A program made the translations under genes and the position numbers. A stretch of 64,000 nucleotides of DNA from Ignavibacteriaceae bacterium (GTDB lineage Bacteria > Bacteroidota > Ignavibacteria > Ignavibacteriales > Ignavibacteriaceae), in assembly GCA_008933765.1 (NCBI GenBank), contig WBUK01000001.1:62001-126000 (forward strand), read 5' to 3'. Position 1 is the stretch's first letter; the number at the start of each line of letters is the position of its first letter. Positions 10,281 to 18,832 of this stretch are shown here, piece after piece. Below the pieces are notes generated by a model. That model made no database searches, was not told the origin of the DNA, and was given only the letters and a program-made list of their open reading frames with translations.

Positions 10281-11188
10281 CCAAAATTACTAAAGTTATC
10301 ATTATTTTCTCATTTTTTTCGGTTTTTATCGCCCTTTCAATGGCAGAGATACCAAAACCTGTGGTTAAAAATAAGGTTCACTCCAGAAAAATTGATATAA
10401 ATTATTTGGCGCTGCTTAATAAAAAAATTAAAGATACGCTATATACCACTACAAAATCGTATATAGTAATCGATCTTAATACACAGCAAGCGGCGGTAAT
10501 TATGCGCTCAGGCGAAAGGTTTAACTTCCCTGTTTCTACAGGAACTGCAGCACTTCCAAGAGGCGTGAACACAAGCCCCGGCGTTTTTGCAGTATTCGTG
10601 AAGAACCCGGTCGCTGTCTCAAGTGAGTTCCATTGCAACCTTTACTATTGGATGCAGTTTAACTATGGAATTGGTTTGCACGGGCTTGACGGAACCGGTT
10701 ATTATGTATTCCTGGGCAAACAACCAAGTTCGCACGGTTGCGTTAGAACTGCTAATGAAGATATTAAAATCGCATTTTCAATGGTTGAATTGGGAGCGCC
10801 TGTGCTCGTAACCAACGGCGATAACAGTGCTATTGCAATATCTTTTGTCGATGAAAACGACCCTTATATCTATAAACCAACCGCAGCCGAAGCCCCGGCG
10901 ATCTTTAAGAAAAGGCTTCAAATGCTCTACGACGGGCAACTTAACGAACTGTTCGCTCGAAAAATCGTGATTGATAACACTAACATGGGAATGGGTGGCA
11001 CCCCTATAGGCGATATCTCAAGGCTGCCGGATGCAAAATCACTCCTGTATAAAGACAAAATTGAAACTGAAGACTATGCCTGGGAAAAAATTGTGAAGGT
11101 TCCGGGGATTGAAGAAATTGATACTGTGGCGACTGCTGATTCGGTGAGAGTACCCAAAGATTCTACGAGCAAAACAGCGGCTAAATGA
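10277..11188 (+). CDS. Exported L,D-transpeptidase (YkuD domain)
   Basis: The 303-residue product starts with a signal-peptide-like stretch (Lys, then a hydrophobic core, cleavage probably after SMA). It carries the YkuD catalytic motif HGLDG...SSHGCVR around residues 135-158, with the nucleophile Cys in HGCVR. Family knowledge: these periplasmic enzymes form 3-3 crosslinks in peptidoglycan or attach proteins to it. The C-terminal ~110 residues are not part of the core domain and look low in conservation. The gene overlaps uvrC by 4 bases upstream and the lipoprotein gene by 4 bases downstream, so the three form one transcriptional unit. Physiological substrate unknown. Confidence 0.87.
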   Translation: MTKITKVIIIFSFFSVFIALSMAEIPKPVVKNKVHSRKIDINYLALLNKKIKDTLYTTTKSYIVIDLNTQQAAVIMRSGERFNFPVSTGTAALPRGVNTSPGVFAVFVKNPVAVSSEFHCNLYYWMQFNYGIGLHGLDGTGYYVFLGKQPSSHGCVRTANEDIKIAFSMVELGAPVLVTNGDNSAIAISFVDENDPYIYKPTAAEAPAIFKKRLQMLYDGQLNELFARKIVIDNTNMGMGGTPIGDISRLPDAKSLLYKDKIETEDYAWEKIVKVPGIEEIDTVATADSVRVPKDSTSKTAAK

Positions 11189-12333
11189 CCAAATTTATCA
11201 TCTCTGCAGGTTGCTTTCTCACTTGTGCTTTTTTATTTAACGCTTGCACAAAACCTGACCCTGTTTATAAAATTGAGAAAACTTCCGGAAAGAAAATTAT
11301 CGCTCTTTTTGATGCCTACATAAACGGTGAAGAAAGAGCGGAAAATCAACTCAGAGACCCTTTTGAGTTTAATATTCTCGATGCTAAATATTACAGAAAA
11401 GCTGAAATAGACAGTATCACCTCCGACGGTCAAACTTTTTATGCCCTCCTGCTCCAGCACAAAAATTCCGGTTACAACAAGTTGCTTATATACGACGATA
11501 CACTCGGACTTTTGCTTCACGATAAAAATCTGCCCGGTTCGTTGCTGCTGAAGAAAATTTTTATTAACAATAAAGAGTTCTTTTCGGTGGTTGAAAAATT
11601 TTCGGTGGAAAGTGTCGTAAATGTTGAAAAATTAAAAATTTACGGAACCGGCAAAGGCAAAGCAACACTTCATTTTGATAATTTTACCGTAGTTTCATCC
11701 CCCTCTTTTCTGGCTGAAATGACGGTCTCATCTGCAAAAAATTCACCGCTCACACTTTCGTTTTCGGTGTATGGGAACAAAAAAGCGTTCAAACCCGTTA
11801 AGGTTAACTATTCCGACGAGAATGACAGCTTATCGCCAAATCTAACCGAATGGAACGATTTCATTACTAAATATCTGAAAGAATTTCAATTTAAAGGCGA
11901 TGTGGTGCCTATCGCTGAGGACGCACCCAAATACTATAACTCAAAATTTGATCGCCTTTGCATCTACCTTCCCGGTTCAATGAAAACAAAAAACGGGGTT
12001 CAGATAAAATCTCTGTTTAGCAATAAAGTAGCGGGAACGGTTGCTTCTGACACAAGTTCCGGGCTGTCAGTTTATATATTCGACCTTCTGAAGAACAGCC
12101 CAATAAGGGTGTATATAAAAGATATTTCTTTTAACTTGCTGAGTGATGAGTTTAATTATTCGGTTTTTGCGTCTGAACCGAAGAAATCTGAAGAGAAAAT
12201 TACTTTGTTCGTTTTAGTGAGAAGTGAGGATAAAGAATCGTTGGTGGTTATAACCTGCTCCGAAAGTTATTATAAAAAGAACTATGCCCTGGTTAACTAT
12301 ATAATTAACTCAGTAAGTTTCAGTACTCTTTGA
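11185..12333 (+). CDS. Putative lipoprotein, unknown function
   Basis: A 382-residue protein with a lipoprotein signal: a Lys-containing n-region, a hydrophobic core and a lipobox LFNAC, so Cys21 is the likely lipidated residue. I do not recognise a domain in the mature part; it is rich in Lys, Ser and Phe and alternates short hydrophobic and polar stretches like a beta-rich envelope protein. It overlaps the L,D-transpeptidase gene by 4 bases, suggesting a periplasmic or outer-membrane role linked to cell-wall remodelling. The stop codon lies inside the first of several short direct repeats that run to about 12390. Confidence 0.7.
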   Translation: MTKFIISAGCFLTCAFLFNACTKPDPVYKIEKTSGKKIIALFDAYINGEERAENQLRDPFEFNILDAKYYRKAEIDSITSDGQTFYALLLQHKNSGYNKLLIYDDTLGLLLHDKNLPGSLLLKKIFINNKEFFSVVEKFSVESVVNVEKLKIYGTGKGKATLHFDNFTVVSSPSFLAEMTVSSAKNSPLTLSFSVYGNKKAFKPVKVNYSDENDSLSPNLTEWNDFITKYLKEFQFKGDVVPIAEDAPKYYNSKFDRLCIYLPGSMKTKNGVQIKSLFSNKVAGTVASDTSSGLSVYIFDLLKNSPIRVYIKDISFNLLSDEFNYSVFASEPKKSEEKITLFVLVRSEDKESLVVITCSESYYKKNYALVNYIINSVSFSTL

Positions 12334-12395
12334 GGTTTGGGAAGTTTTGAGATTTTGCGAGGTTTAAGGTTTTGCGAGGATTGAGGTTTTTGTAA
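12331..12395. repeat. Short direct repeats across the lipoprotein stop codon
   Basis: Degenerate G/T-rich direct repeats. TTTTGCGAGG occurs at 12353-12362 and 12370-12379 (period 17), flanked by the looser relatives TTTGAGGTTTGGG and GATTGAGGTTTTTG. The TGA stop of the preceding gene lies in the first copy. No open frame or known element is associated. Confidence 0.6.
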
Positions 12396-12549
12396 TAAGC
12401 CGCAACAACAACATCCACAACAATAAAAGCCGCCATTTTTTGAAACGAAAATATTCTAAATTTAGTCCGGTATATCAAAAATAAACCATCTGATTTTCAA
12501 ACTACAAATTTTAATTTATTTTAAGTATTACTAAAAATTTCGTTTTTTT

Positions 12550-13035
12550 ATGAATCTTTATATTATCAGACACTCCGAAGCAGAATATATAGGAACAGGC
12601 GCAAACGGCGACAGACAATTAACTCCCGAAGGAAGAAACCTTATAAGAGAATCTGCCAAAAGGTGGTTTTCTTTCACAACTGTTCCATCCTTAATTCTTT
12701 CTTCACCGGCTCTGAGAACCATTCAAACTATGGATGAGATTGTTGCAGCGCTTAATTATACCGGCGAAAAAAGTATTACAAACGATCTGAAAAGCGGCTC
12801 TTCAATTGGCGGAATTTTCTCGATGCTGCGTGAATTTGATTCTGATAGTATTATGCTGATTATGCACGAACCGGAAACTTCGTTACTTCTGGGGGAATCA
12901 TGCGGCTTTAGAGATGTGAATTTGTACTTTAAACCGGGTACTATTGCAAAAGTAGTGTTCCCTGCCAAACCGAGAGCCGGCGCCGGAAAACTTCACTTTT
13001 TCTTACCCCCTGAAGTTTTTGCACAGAAAAGCTAA
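12550..13035 (+). CDS. sixA: Phosphohistidine phosphatase SixA family
   Basis: A 161-residue histidine phosphatase of the SixA branch. The catalytic RHS motif is at residues 7-9 (LYIIRHSEAE), the second half of the pocket is ALRTIQTMDEI, and the conserved late His is in IMHEPE. SixA removes phosphate from phosphohistidine residues; in Escherichia coli it acts on the nitrogen-PTS protein NPr, but the target here is unknown. Length is typical. The gene stands alone with a 216-base AT-rich leader and no strong Shine-Dalgarno sequence. Its 3' end carries a 12-base direct repeat. Confidence 0.85.
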   Translation: MNLYIIRHSEAEYIGTGANGDRQLTPEGRNLIRESAKRWFSFTTVPSLILSSPALRTIQTMDEIVAALNYTGEKSITNDLKSGSSIGGIFSMLREFDSDSIMLIMHEPETSLLLGESCGFRDVNLYFKPGTIAKVVFPAKPRAGAGKLHFFLPPEVFAQKS

Positions 13036-13067
13036 TCTCTTTTCTCAGACAGGCCAATCTCTTTTCT
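13034..13067. repeat. 12-bp direct repeat after sixA
   Basis: AATCTCTTTTCT occurs at 13034-13045, starting at the stop codon of sixA, and again at 13056-13067, a spacing of 22 bases. The copies are identical over 12 bases. Confidence 0.65.
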
Positions 13068-13150
13068 TAAAAAACCGGAAGGTTTGCTAAATTCTGTTAA
13101 ATATTAGAAAACCTTAATTCTAAAGTTTCGGCACTATTTGCATAAAAAAA

Positions 13151-13233
<83 letters not shown>

Positions 13234-13290
13234 AAAACTTTAAAATTAGCCTTGTAATATACGAAATTCAAATTTCTGTAACAAAAGTGT

Positions 13291-13387
13291 AGTTACGCTG
13301 TTTTCCTCTTAATCTCCCAATGAAAAACAACATTAAGACCGATTTTAAGTCCCTATTCAAGTTACGGCGTTTTCCTTTTGATCCCTC
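13291..13387. repeat. Imperfect 28-bp direct repeat upstream of pruA
   Basis: AGTTACG-type units start at 13291 and 13360 (period 69) and agree at 22 of 28 bases. The second copy contains the putative -33 element of the pruA promoter. The 13234-13438 stretch otherwise holds only the pruA promoter and leader. Confidence 0.55.
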
Positions 13388-13407
13388 GTCAGAAAAGGTT
13401 AAATTTG
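13377..13407 (+). promoter_or_regulatory. Putative Bacteroidota-type promoter of pruA
   Basis: TTTG at 13377-13380 and TAAATTTG at 13400-13407 are separated by 19 bases, an exact match to the TTTG-N19-TAnnTTTG form used by the Bacteroidota housekeeping sigma factor. The predicted start of transcription is near 13413, followed by a strong Shine-Dalgarno AAGGAG about 8 bases before the pruA ATG. Confidence 0.6.
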
Positions 13408-13438
13408 TAGATGGAAATATTTTTTTAAGGAGATCAAA

Positions 13439-14989
13439 ATGAATATATCCCCATTTATAAATGAAGCATACTTAGATTTTAGTAAACCCGAAAATTTTAA
13501 CGCACAAAAGGCTGCAATTGACGAAGCCAGAAAAAAATTCGGTGCCTCTTATCCCTTAATCATTGGAGGAAAAGAGGTTGTAACTGAAAGAACTTTTAAC
13601 TCATACAATCCGTCCAACAAAGAAGAACTCCTTGCCGTTTTCAGCAAAGGTGATGTTGACCTCGCAAACAAAGCAGTTGACGAAGCCCTGAAAGCCTTTG
13701 AAACCTGGAGATACACAACACCACAGGAAAGAGCTGAACTACTATTCAGGGCTGCTGCCATCATGCGCAGAAGAAAACTTGAAATTAACGCATGGATGGT
13801 TCTTGAAGCGGGGAAAAATTACGGCGAAGCCGACGCGGATACCGCTGAAGCTATCGATTTCTTAGAGTTTTACGGAAGAGAAATGCTGCGCTACGGCGAC
13901 AAACAACCGATTTCACCACTTCCCGGTGAAGAAAATGAATTAGTTTACATCCCGCTTGGTGTTGGCGTCATAGTTCCCCCATGGAACTTCCCGTTCGCAA
14001 TTCTCGCAGGAATGTCTTCTGCAGCAATCGTTACGGGTAACACCATAGTTCTTAAACCATCATCTGAAACCCCAATGATGGGAAGGCTTTACTACGAAGT
14101 GATGAAAGAAGCGGGTGTTCCCGATGGTGTTCTTAACTTCCTGCCCGGCTCAGGCGCCGAAGTTGGAGACACTCTGGTTGCACACCCTAAAGTCAGGTTT
14201 ATCTCTTTCACCGGCTCGATGGAAGTGGGTACGCACATCTATGAACTCGCTGCTAAAGTTCAGCCGGGCCAAATATGGCTGAAAAGAGTTGTCGCCGAAA
14301 TGGGCGGAAAAGACAGTATTATAGTCGATTCTGATACAAATCTTGACGACGCTGCCGATGGTATCGTAGCTGCTGCTTTTGGGTTCCAGGGGCAGAAGTG
14401 CAGCGCTTGCTCGAGAGCAATCATCGATGAAAAAGTTTACGATACTATGCTCGACAAAATCAAAGAACGCGTCGAAAAAATCCGGGTCGGCCCTGCAGAA
14501 GATAACTTCAGAATGGGCCCCGTTATCAGCGCTTCAGCTGAAAGAGGTATCCTGAAATATATCGAAATCGGTAAAAATGAAGGCAGAGTGATTACCGGCG
14601 GTCAGAAAGCTGAGGGCGACGGCTACTACATCAGCCCGACTGTTATCGCTGATGTTGACCCGATGGCAAGAATTTCACAGGAAGAAATTTTTGGTCCCGT
14701 GCTTGCCGTTATTAAATCACCAAATTTCGATGAATCTCTTAAAATTTGTAACAACACTATTTACGGTCTCACCGGAGCTGTTTACAGCAACAACCGTGAC
14801 CACCTGAACAAGGCTAAGAAAGAACTTCTGATTGGTAACCTCTACTTCAACCGTAAGTGCACAGGTGCTATGGTTGGCGGGCATCCCTTCGGTGGCTTTA
14901 ATATGTCGGGTACTGATTCAAAAGCCGGCGGCAGAGACTATCTGCTCCTCTTCCTTCAGGCGAAGACAATGAGTGAAAAAATTAAATAA
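13439..14989 (+). CDS. rocA: L-glutamate gamma-semialdehyde dehydrogenase (1-pyrroline-5-carboxylate dehydrogenase)
   Basis: A 516-residue aldehyde dehydrogenase of the RocA/PruA type. It oxidises glutamate semialdehyde to glutamate with NAD(P) in proline and arginine catabolism. The N-terminal [15 protein letters not shown] block, [18 protein letters not shown], the Rossmann/active-site region SFTGSMEVG, the catalytic Glu in [13 protein letters not shown] and the nucleophile Cys in [13 protein letters not shown] are all visible. It is the stand-alone enzyme, not the PutA fusion. Translation starts after a strong AAGGAG, the expression signal best defined in the window. A stem-loop follows the stop codon, so the gene is probably monocistronic. 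Confidence 0.95.
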   Translation: MNISPFINEAYLDFSKPENFNAQKAAIDEARKKFGASYPLIIGGKEVVTERTFNSYNPSNKEELLAVFSKGDVDLANKAVDEALKAFETWRYTTPQERAELLFRAAAIMRRRKLEINAWMVLEAGKNYGEADADTAEAIDFLEFYGREMLRYGDKQPISPLPGEENELVYIPLGVGVIVPPWNFPFAILAGMSSAAIVTGNTIVLKPSSETPMMGRLYYEVMKEAGVPDGVLNFLPGSGAEVGDTLVAHPKVRFISFTGSMEVGTHIYELAAKVQPGQIWLKRVVAEMGGKDSIIVDSDTNLDDAADGIVAAAFGFQGQKCSACSRAIIDEKVYDTMLDKIKERVEKIRVGPAEDNFRMGPVISASAERGILKYIEIGKNEGRVITGGQKAEGDGYYISPTVIADVDPMARISQEEIFGPVLAVIKSPNFDESLKICNNTIYGLTGAVYSNNRDHLNKAKKELLIGNLYFNRKCTGAMVGGHPFGGFNMSGTDSKAGGRDYLLLFLQAKTMSEKIK

Positions 14990-14994
14990 TTGAT

Positions 14995-15022
14995 GGGGAG
15001 CCTCCCGGCTCCCCTGTTCTTC
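14995..15022 (+). terminator. Intrinsic terminator after pruA/rocA
   Basis: GGGGAGCC at 14995-15002 pairs perfectly with GGCTCCCC at 15007-15014 around a TCCC tetraloop, starting 6 bases after the stop codon. The following TGTTCTTC is only moderately T-rich, so termination may be partial. It separates pruA from sucC. Confidence 0.65.
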
Positions 15023-15060
15023 AACTATTCTTTAACAATTTTATCACAGGTATTTATTTA

Positions 15061-16245
15061 ATGAAAATTCACGAATATCAGGCGAAAGACATCCTGAGAA
15101 GATTTAATGTTGCAGTCCCTAAGGGCAGACCCGTTTTCACCCCTGAAGATGCGGTAAGAGTGGCAAAAGAAGAGCTTGGTGGCTCGGTTTGGGTAGTTAA
15201 AGCACAGATTCACGCCGGCGGCAGAGGCAAGGGTGGTGGCGTTAAAGTTGCTAAATCATTGCACGAAGTGTACGAGTTTTCCAAAGCTATGCTTGGCATG
15301 AAGTTGGTTACTCATCAGACAGGTCCCGAAGGCAGAATAGTGAAAAGGCTGCTGATCGAACAAGGCATAAACATCGATAAAGAGCTTTATATCGGTATCA
15401 CCCTTGATCGCGCAATTTCGAAAAATGTTCTGATGGCTTCTACCGAAGGTGGAATGGAAATAGAAAAAGTTGCAGAAGAAACCCCCGAGAAAATCATCAA
15501 AGAAGCGATTGATCCAATGCTCGGGCTGCGCCCAAATCAGGCTCGGAAAATTGCTTTTGCGCTCGGTCTTTCCGGTATTCAACATAAAAATGCGGTCGCT
15601 TTCCTTCTTGCTCTCTATAAAGCTTACGACCAAACCGACGCTTCACTTGCGGAAATTAACCCCTTGGTTGTTACAAAAGAAGGCGATGTAATGGCACTCG
15701 ACGCTAAAATGAATTTTGACGATAACGCACTTTTCCGCCACAAAGATATTGCCGAATTTCGTGACATCGACGAGGAAGACCCGCTTGAAGTGGAAGCTTC
15801 ACGCTATAATCTTAACTATGTTAAACTCGATGGAAATGTCGGCTGTATGGTCAACGGTGCCGGGCTTGCTATGGCGACTATGGATATAATTAAACTTGCA
15901 GGCGGCGAACCTGCTAACTTCTTAGATGTCGGCGGGGGTGCAAATAAAGAAACGGTTGCAAACGGATTTAAAATTATCCTTTCCGATCCGAATGTTAAGG
16001 CTATTTTAATCAACATCTTCGGTGGTATTGTCCGGTGCGACCGTGTTGCTGAAGGTGTTATAAGTGCTGCAAAAGAGATCAACATCTCCCTCCCAATCGT
16101 TGTTCGGTTGGAAGGCACAAATGCTGTTGAAGCAAGAACTATGCTCCAAAACTCGGGGCTTAGCCTTATTCCCGCTTCTACACTTGCTGATGCAGCTGAT
16201 AAGATCACGCGGGTTCTTGCGCAGAATGAAACGGTGAGCGCATAA
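15061..16245 (+). CDS. sucC: Succinate-CoA ligase (ADP-forming) subunit beta
   Basis: The 394-residue beta subunit of succinyl-CoA synthetase makes succinate and ATP (or GTP) from succinyl-CoA in the TCA cycle. The ATP-grasp domain starts [15 protein letters not shown], with the nucleotide-binding [18 protein letters not shown]; the C-terminal ligase domain has [19 protein letters not shown] and [11 protein letters not shown]. Length is slightly above the usual 388. sucD, normally adjacent, is absent within the next genes, so the alpha subunit is encoded elsewhere. Only a weak purine stretch precedes the ATG. Confidence 0.97.
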   Translation: MKIHEYQAKDILRRFNVAVPKGRPVFTPEDAVRVAKEELGGSVWVVKAQIHAGGRGKGGGVKVAKSLHEVYEFSKAMLGMKLVTHQTGPEGRIVKRLLIEQGINIDKELYIGITLDRAISKNVLMASTEGGMEIEKVAEETPEKIIKEAIDPMLGLRPNQARKIAFALGLSGIQHKNAVAFLLALYKAYDQTDASLAEINPLVVTKEGDVMALDAKMNFDDNALFRHKDIAEFRDIDEEDPLEVEASRYNLNYVKLDGNVGCMVNGAGLAMATMDIIKLAGGEPANFLDVGGGANKETVANGFKIILSDPNVKAILINIFGGIVRCDRVAEGVISAAKEINISLPIVVRLEGTNAVEARTMLQNSGLSLIPASTLADAADKITRVLAQNETVSA

Positions 16246-16262
16246 CAAAACGGTGTAAGCAC
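16229..16262. repeat. Short imperfect repeat at the sucC stop codon
   Basis: AAACGGTGAGCGCA, at the end of sucC (from 16229), is echoed as AAACGGTGTAAGCAC (from 16248) just past the stop. The following 150 bases before the TPR gene contain further loose GCTT/AATGCTT repetitions and no recognisable gene. Confidence 0.45.
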
Positions 16263-16416
16263 TTTAAGATAGCATACCCCTTTATGCGTTTGTTTTCAGA
16301 GACAGCATAACGCTTAGAAATGCTTCTAAAGAATGCTTAATACCCATGTATGTGCTTAAAATTTGAGATTATTCAGTTTTTTCAGAATTTAGATATTTTC
16401 GGAACGGAGGAATTGC

Positions 16417-17853
16417 ATGTCTGACATCGAAAAGAACAGTTTTAGATTTGGAGAGGATGATTTCAGCGAAAACTACCTGAATGAAATCCTGGAAAAATGT
16501 AAAATTTTTCTGGAAGGCGAACTTCAGGAAGCCGAACTTCAATACATCGACAATTCAATCGAGGTATTGCTGGATAACTATCGGTATGAGGAAGTTTTGT
16601 CGATTGTGAAAGACCTTATTTCCGTCAACCCTTTCGATTACGAAAATTATTACAGAGCCGGGTTCTGTTTATTCCGAATGAACGAACCCACTCTGGCTTA
16701 CCGAAGCCTAAATAAAGCACAATCCCTCAACCCAAACGACAGTGCAATCATGATTGAAAAAGCCATGGTGTGCATTCACATTAACCGTTTGAAGGAAGCT
16801 GCAATAAATCTAAAAAAGGCATATTATTTGGATAAAGAAGACCCAAGAGTTTTCTTTTCTTACGGCATTATCTACAAAAGAATCGGCAAATTTGAAAAAG
16901 CTGTTAAATTCCTGAAAAAAGCCGCCAAACTTGACCCTGAAGATTCCGAAGTTCTTTATTTGCTTGCTCATTGCTACAGGGATATGAGGAACTACGGCTT
17001 TGCAATGGACACTATTGAAAAGTATCTGGTTTTGGAACCGAAGTGTTCAGACGGCTGGGCGTTCAAAGGGCAAATTCTGGAAAGGCTCAACAGGATTGAA
17101 CGAGCTCTTAATTCTTTCAGCACTTCCATTGCGTTAGACCCGTTGAACCTGTCGGCTCTTTTCTCTTTTGTTGAACTGAATATCAGCCTCAGAAAATATA
17201 AAATCGCAATGGATAGCCTCAACCAGGCATTGGTTTTTAACTCAACAAATTTTGCCATTTATTTCAAACTTGGCGAAATTTTAATGCTTAAGCAGGATTT
17301 CTTTGCAGCAGCAGCGCAATTCACAAAAGCAATTATTGCCAACAGAAAGTTCGCAAGTTCTTATGTTGAAAGGGCTTATTGTAACCTGAAAATTGGTGAA
17401 TACGCCCTCGCTCTGCACGATTTCCATAACGCTTTGATTTTTGCTACTAAAGACGGCAAAGGGCTTTGGGGTAGCTTCGGGAAGTGGGGCTTCAAACTCG
17501 GGGATGAAGATAGCAAATATATCTCGCATTTTGAAGATATTCTAAAAATTGACAGCAGCAACAATACCACCTGGCTGCACCTCGCAGAAATTAAACTTGA
17601 CTATAAAAACCCACACCATGCTTTGATTGCCCTCAGCAACGCATTGGCGAACAAACCGATGAACGGAAAGGCTTTCTTCATCCTTTCAAGGCTTGCCTAT
17701 CGTCTGGGAAATGTCAAACAAGGTCTGGCGTACCTCCGCGCTGCGTTCAAAGCCGATAAATCTCTGCTTGAAAATTTTAAGAAAAAAACTCCCATCGTAT
17801 ATTATTCACGAATTTTTAAAAGCCTCTTTGATGATTTAATCGAAAAATCGTGA
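16417..17853 (+). CDS. Tetratricopeptide repeat protein
   Basis: A 478-residue protein made almost wholly of TPR helices. Successive 34-residue units run from about residue 50 to 450 (for example NPNDSAIMIEKAMVCIHIN, then DPEDSEVLYLLAHCYRDMR), with the consensus Gly/Ala, Tyr and Pro spacing. No signal peptide or membrane segment is seen, so it is probably a cytoplasmic scaffold. A clear Shine-Dalgarno GGAGG lies 6 bases before the ATG. Its stop overlaps the GTG start of aroE by 4 bases, so the two are translationally coupled, but nothing in the sequence says what the TPR protein binds. Confidence 0.88.
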   Translation: MSDIEKNSFRFGEDDFSENYLNEILEKCKIFLEGELQEAELQYIDNSIEVLLDNYRYEEVLSIVKDLISVNPFDYENYYRAGFCLFRMNEPTLAYRSLNKAQSLNPNDSAIMIEKAMVCIHINRLKEAAINLKKAYYLDKEDPRVFFSYGIIYKRIGKFEKAVKFLKKAAKLDPEDSEVLYLLAHCYRDMRNYGFAMDTIEKYLVLEPKCSDGWAFKGQILERLNRIERALNSFSTSIALDPLNLSALFSFVELNISLRKYKIAMDSLNQALVFNSTNFAIYFKLGEILMLKQDFFAAAAQFTKAIIANRKFASSYVERAYCNLKIGEYALALHDFHNALIFATKDGKGLWGSFGKWGFKLGDEDSKYISHFEDILKIDSSNNTTWLHLAEIKLDYKNPHHALIALSNALANKPMNGKAFFILSRLAYRLGNVKQGLAYLRAAFKADKSLLENFKKKTPIVYYSRIFKSLFDDLIEKS

Positions 17854-18737
17854 TTGGTATTTCAAACTCAAAAGAGGCTGCGGAAATTATAACAGGGTTG
17901 CTTGCGCACCCCATTTCCCACTCATTCTCTCCCATTATTCATAATTCGGCTGCAGAGTTTCTTGGAATTAATCTCAGATACTATCCTTTTGATGTTGCTC
18001 CCAATAAACTATTCGATGCGATAACCGGAATGAAAGCGCTCGGCATAAAAGGCTTTAATGTATCCATCCCGCATAAAAAACAAGCCACGGCGGTTGTGGA
18101 TCATTTAGAAGAGGAAGCGGAAATTACGGGTGCTGTAAACACTATTGTAAACAACTATGGGGTTTTAACGGGGTACAACACCGATGTTATTGGTTTTTCA
18201 CTCGCTGCCGAGCCTTATAACGAGATATTTTTCGGTAAAACTGCCATGATAATTGGTGCGGGTGGATCAGCTTCTGCTGTAGTTTATTCTTTAATTTCGA
18301 AATTTAATGTCCAAAAAATCTACATCGTAAACAGAACCCTTGAAACAGCACACGATCTTGTCAAACACTATCGGGCTGTTTACCCTGAAATGGAGTTTTG
18401 CACCATAGAATTTAATGACAAAACTTTGCCTGATGCTTTGGCTTCTTCATCCATTCTGGTTAACTGTACCCCGATTGGAATGCACCCAAATACTCAGAAT
18501 GCACCTGAGCTTCCATACGAAAGCCTAAACCCGGCTGCATTTGTGTTCGACCTCGTCTATAATCCGATAATCACCCTCTTTTTGAAGAAGGCTGAGGCTG
18601 TTGGTTGCAAAACCCTGAACGGGCTTGATATGCTGCTCTACCAAGCCGCAGGCGCTTTTGAATTGTGGACGGGAGAAAAAATGCCTGTGGAAGAGCTTAG
18701 AAAAACCCTCCCACAGTTGTTGGATTTAAAAAAATAA
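17850..18737 (+). CDS. aroE: Shikimate dehydrogenase
   Basis: A 295-residue AroE, which reduces 3-dehydroshikimate to shikimate with NADPH in chorismate synthesis. Visible signatures: the substrate-binding PISHSFSPIIHN near the N-terminus, the catalytic Lys in NVSIPHKKQA, the paired Asp in GYNTDVIGF, and the Rossmann glycine motif GAGGSASAV. The start codon is GTG, overlapping the TGA of the upstream TPR gene (GTGA); this arrangement and the conserved N-terminus fix the start. Chorismate also feeds MenF, encoded about 25 kb away. The 3' end faces the convergent aminotransferase gene. Confidence 0.95.
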   Translation: MIGISNSKEAAEIITGLLAHPISHSFSPIIHNSAAEFLGINLRYYPFDVAPNKLFDAITGMKALGIKGFNVSIPHKKQATAVVDHLEEEAEITGAVNTIVNNYGVLTGYNTDVIGFSLAAEPYNEIFFGKTAMIIGAGGSASAVVYSLISKFNVQKIYIVNRTLETAHDLVKHYRAVYPEMEFCTIEFNDKTLPDALASSSILVNCTPIGMHPNTQNAPELPYESLNPAAFVFDLVYNPIITLFLKKAEAVGCKTLNGLDMLLYQAAGAFELWTGEKMPVEELRKTLPQLLDLKK

Positions 18738-18765
18738 TTTTATTCTATATTGAGAAAGTAAACCT

Positions 18766-18797
18766 GCCGGTTATACTGTTAATTTGTATAAACCGGC
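18766..18797. terminator. Possible bidirectional terminator hairpin between aroE and the aminotransferase gene
   Basis: GCCGGTTATAC (18766-18776) pairs with GTATAAACCGGC (18786-18797) with one bulged base and a short T-rich loop, in the 95-base gap between convergent genes. No long T tract follows on either strand, so its activity is uncertain. Confidence 0.45.
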
Positions 18798-18832
18798 TTA
18801 ACAGATTCACTCCGCTTCCAAAGCAAACTCTG

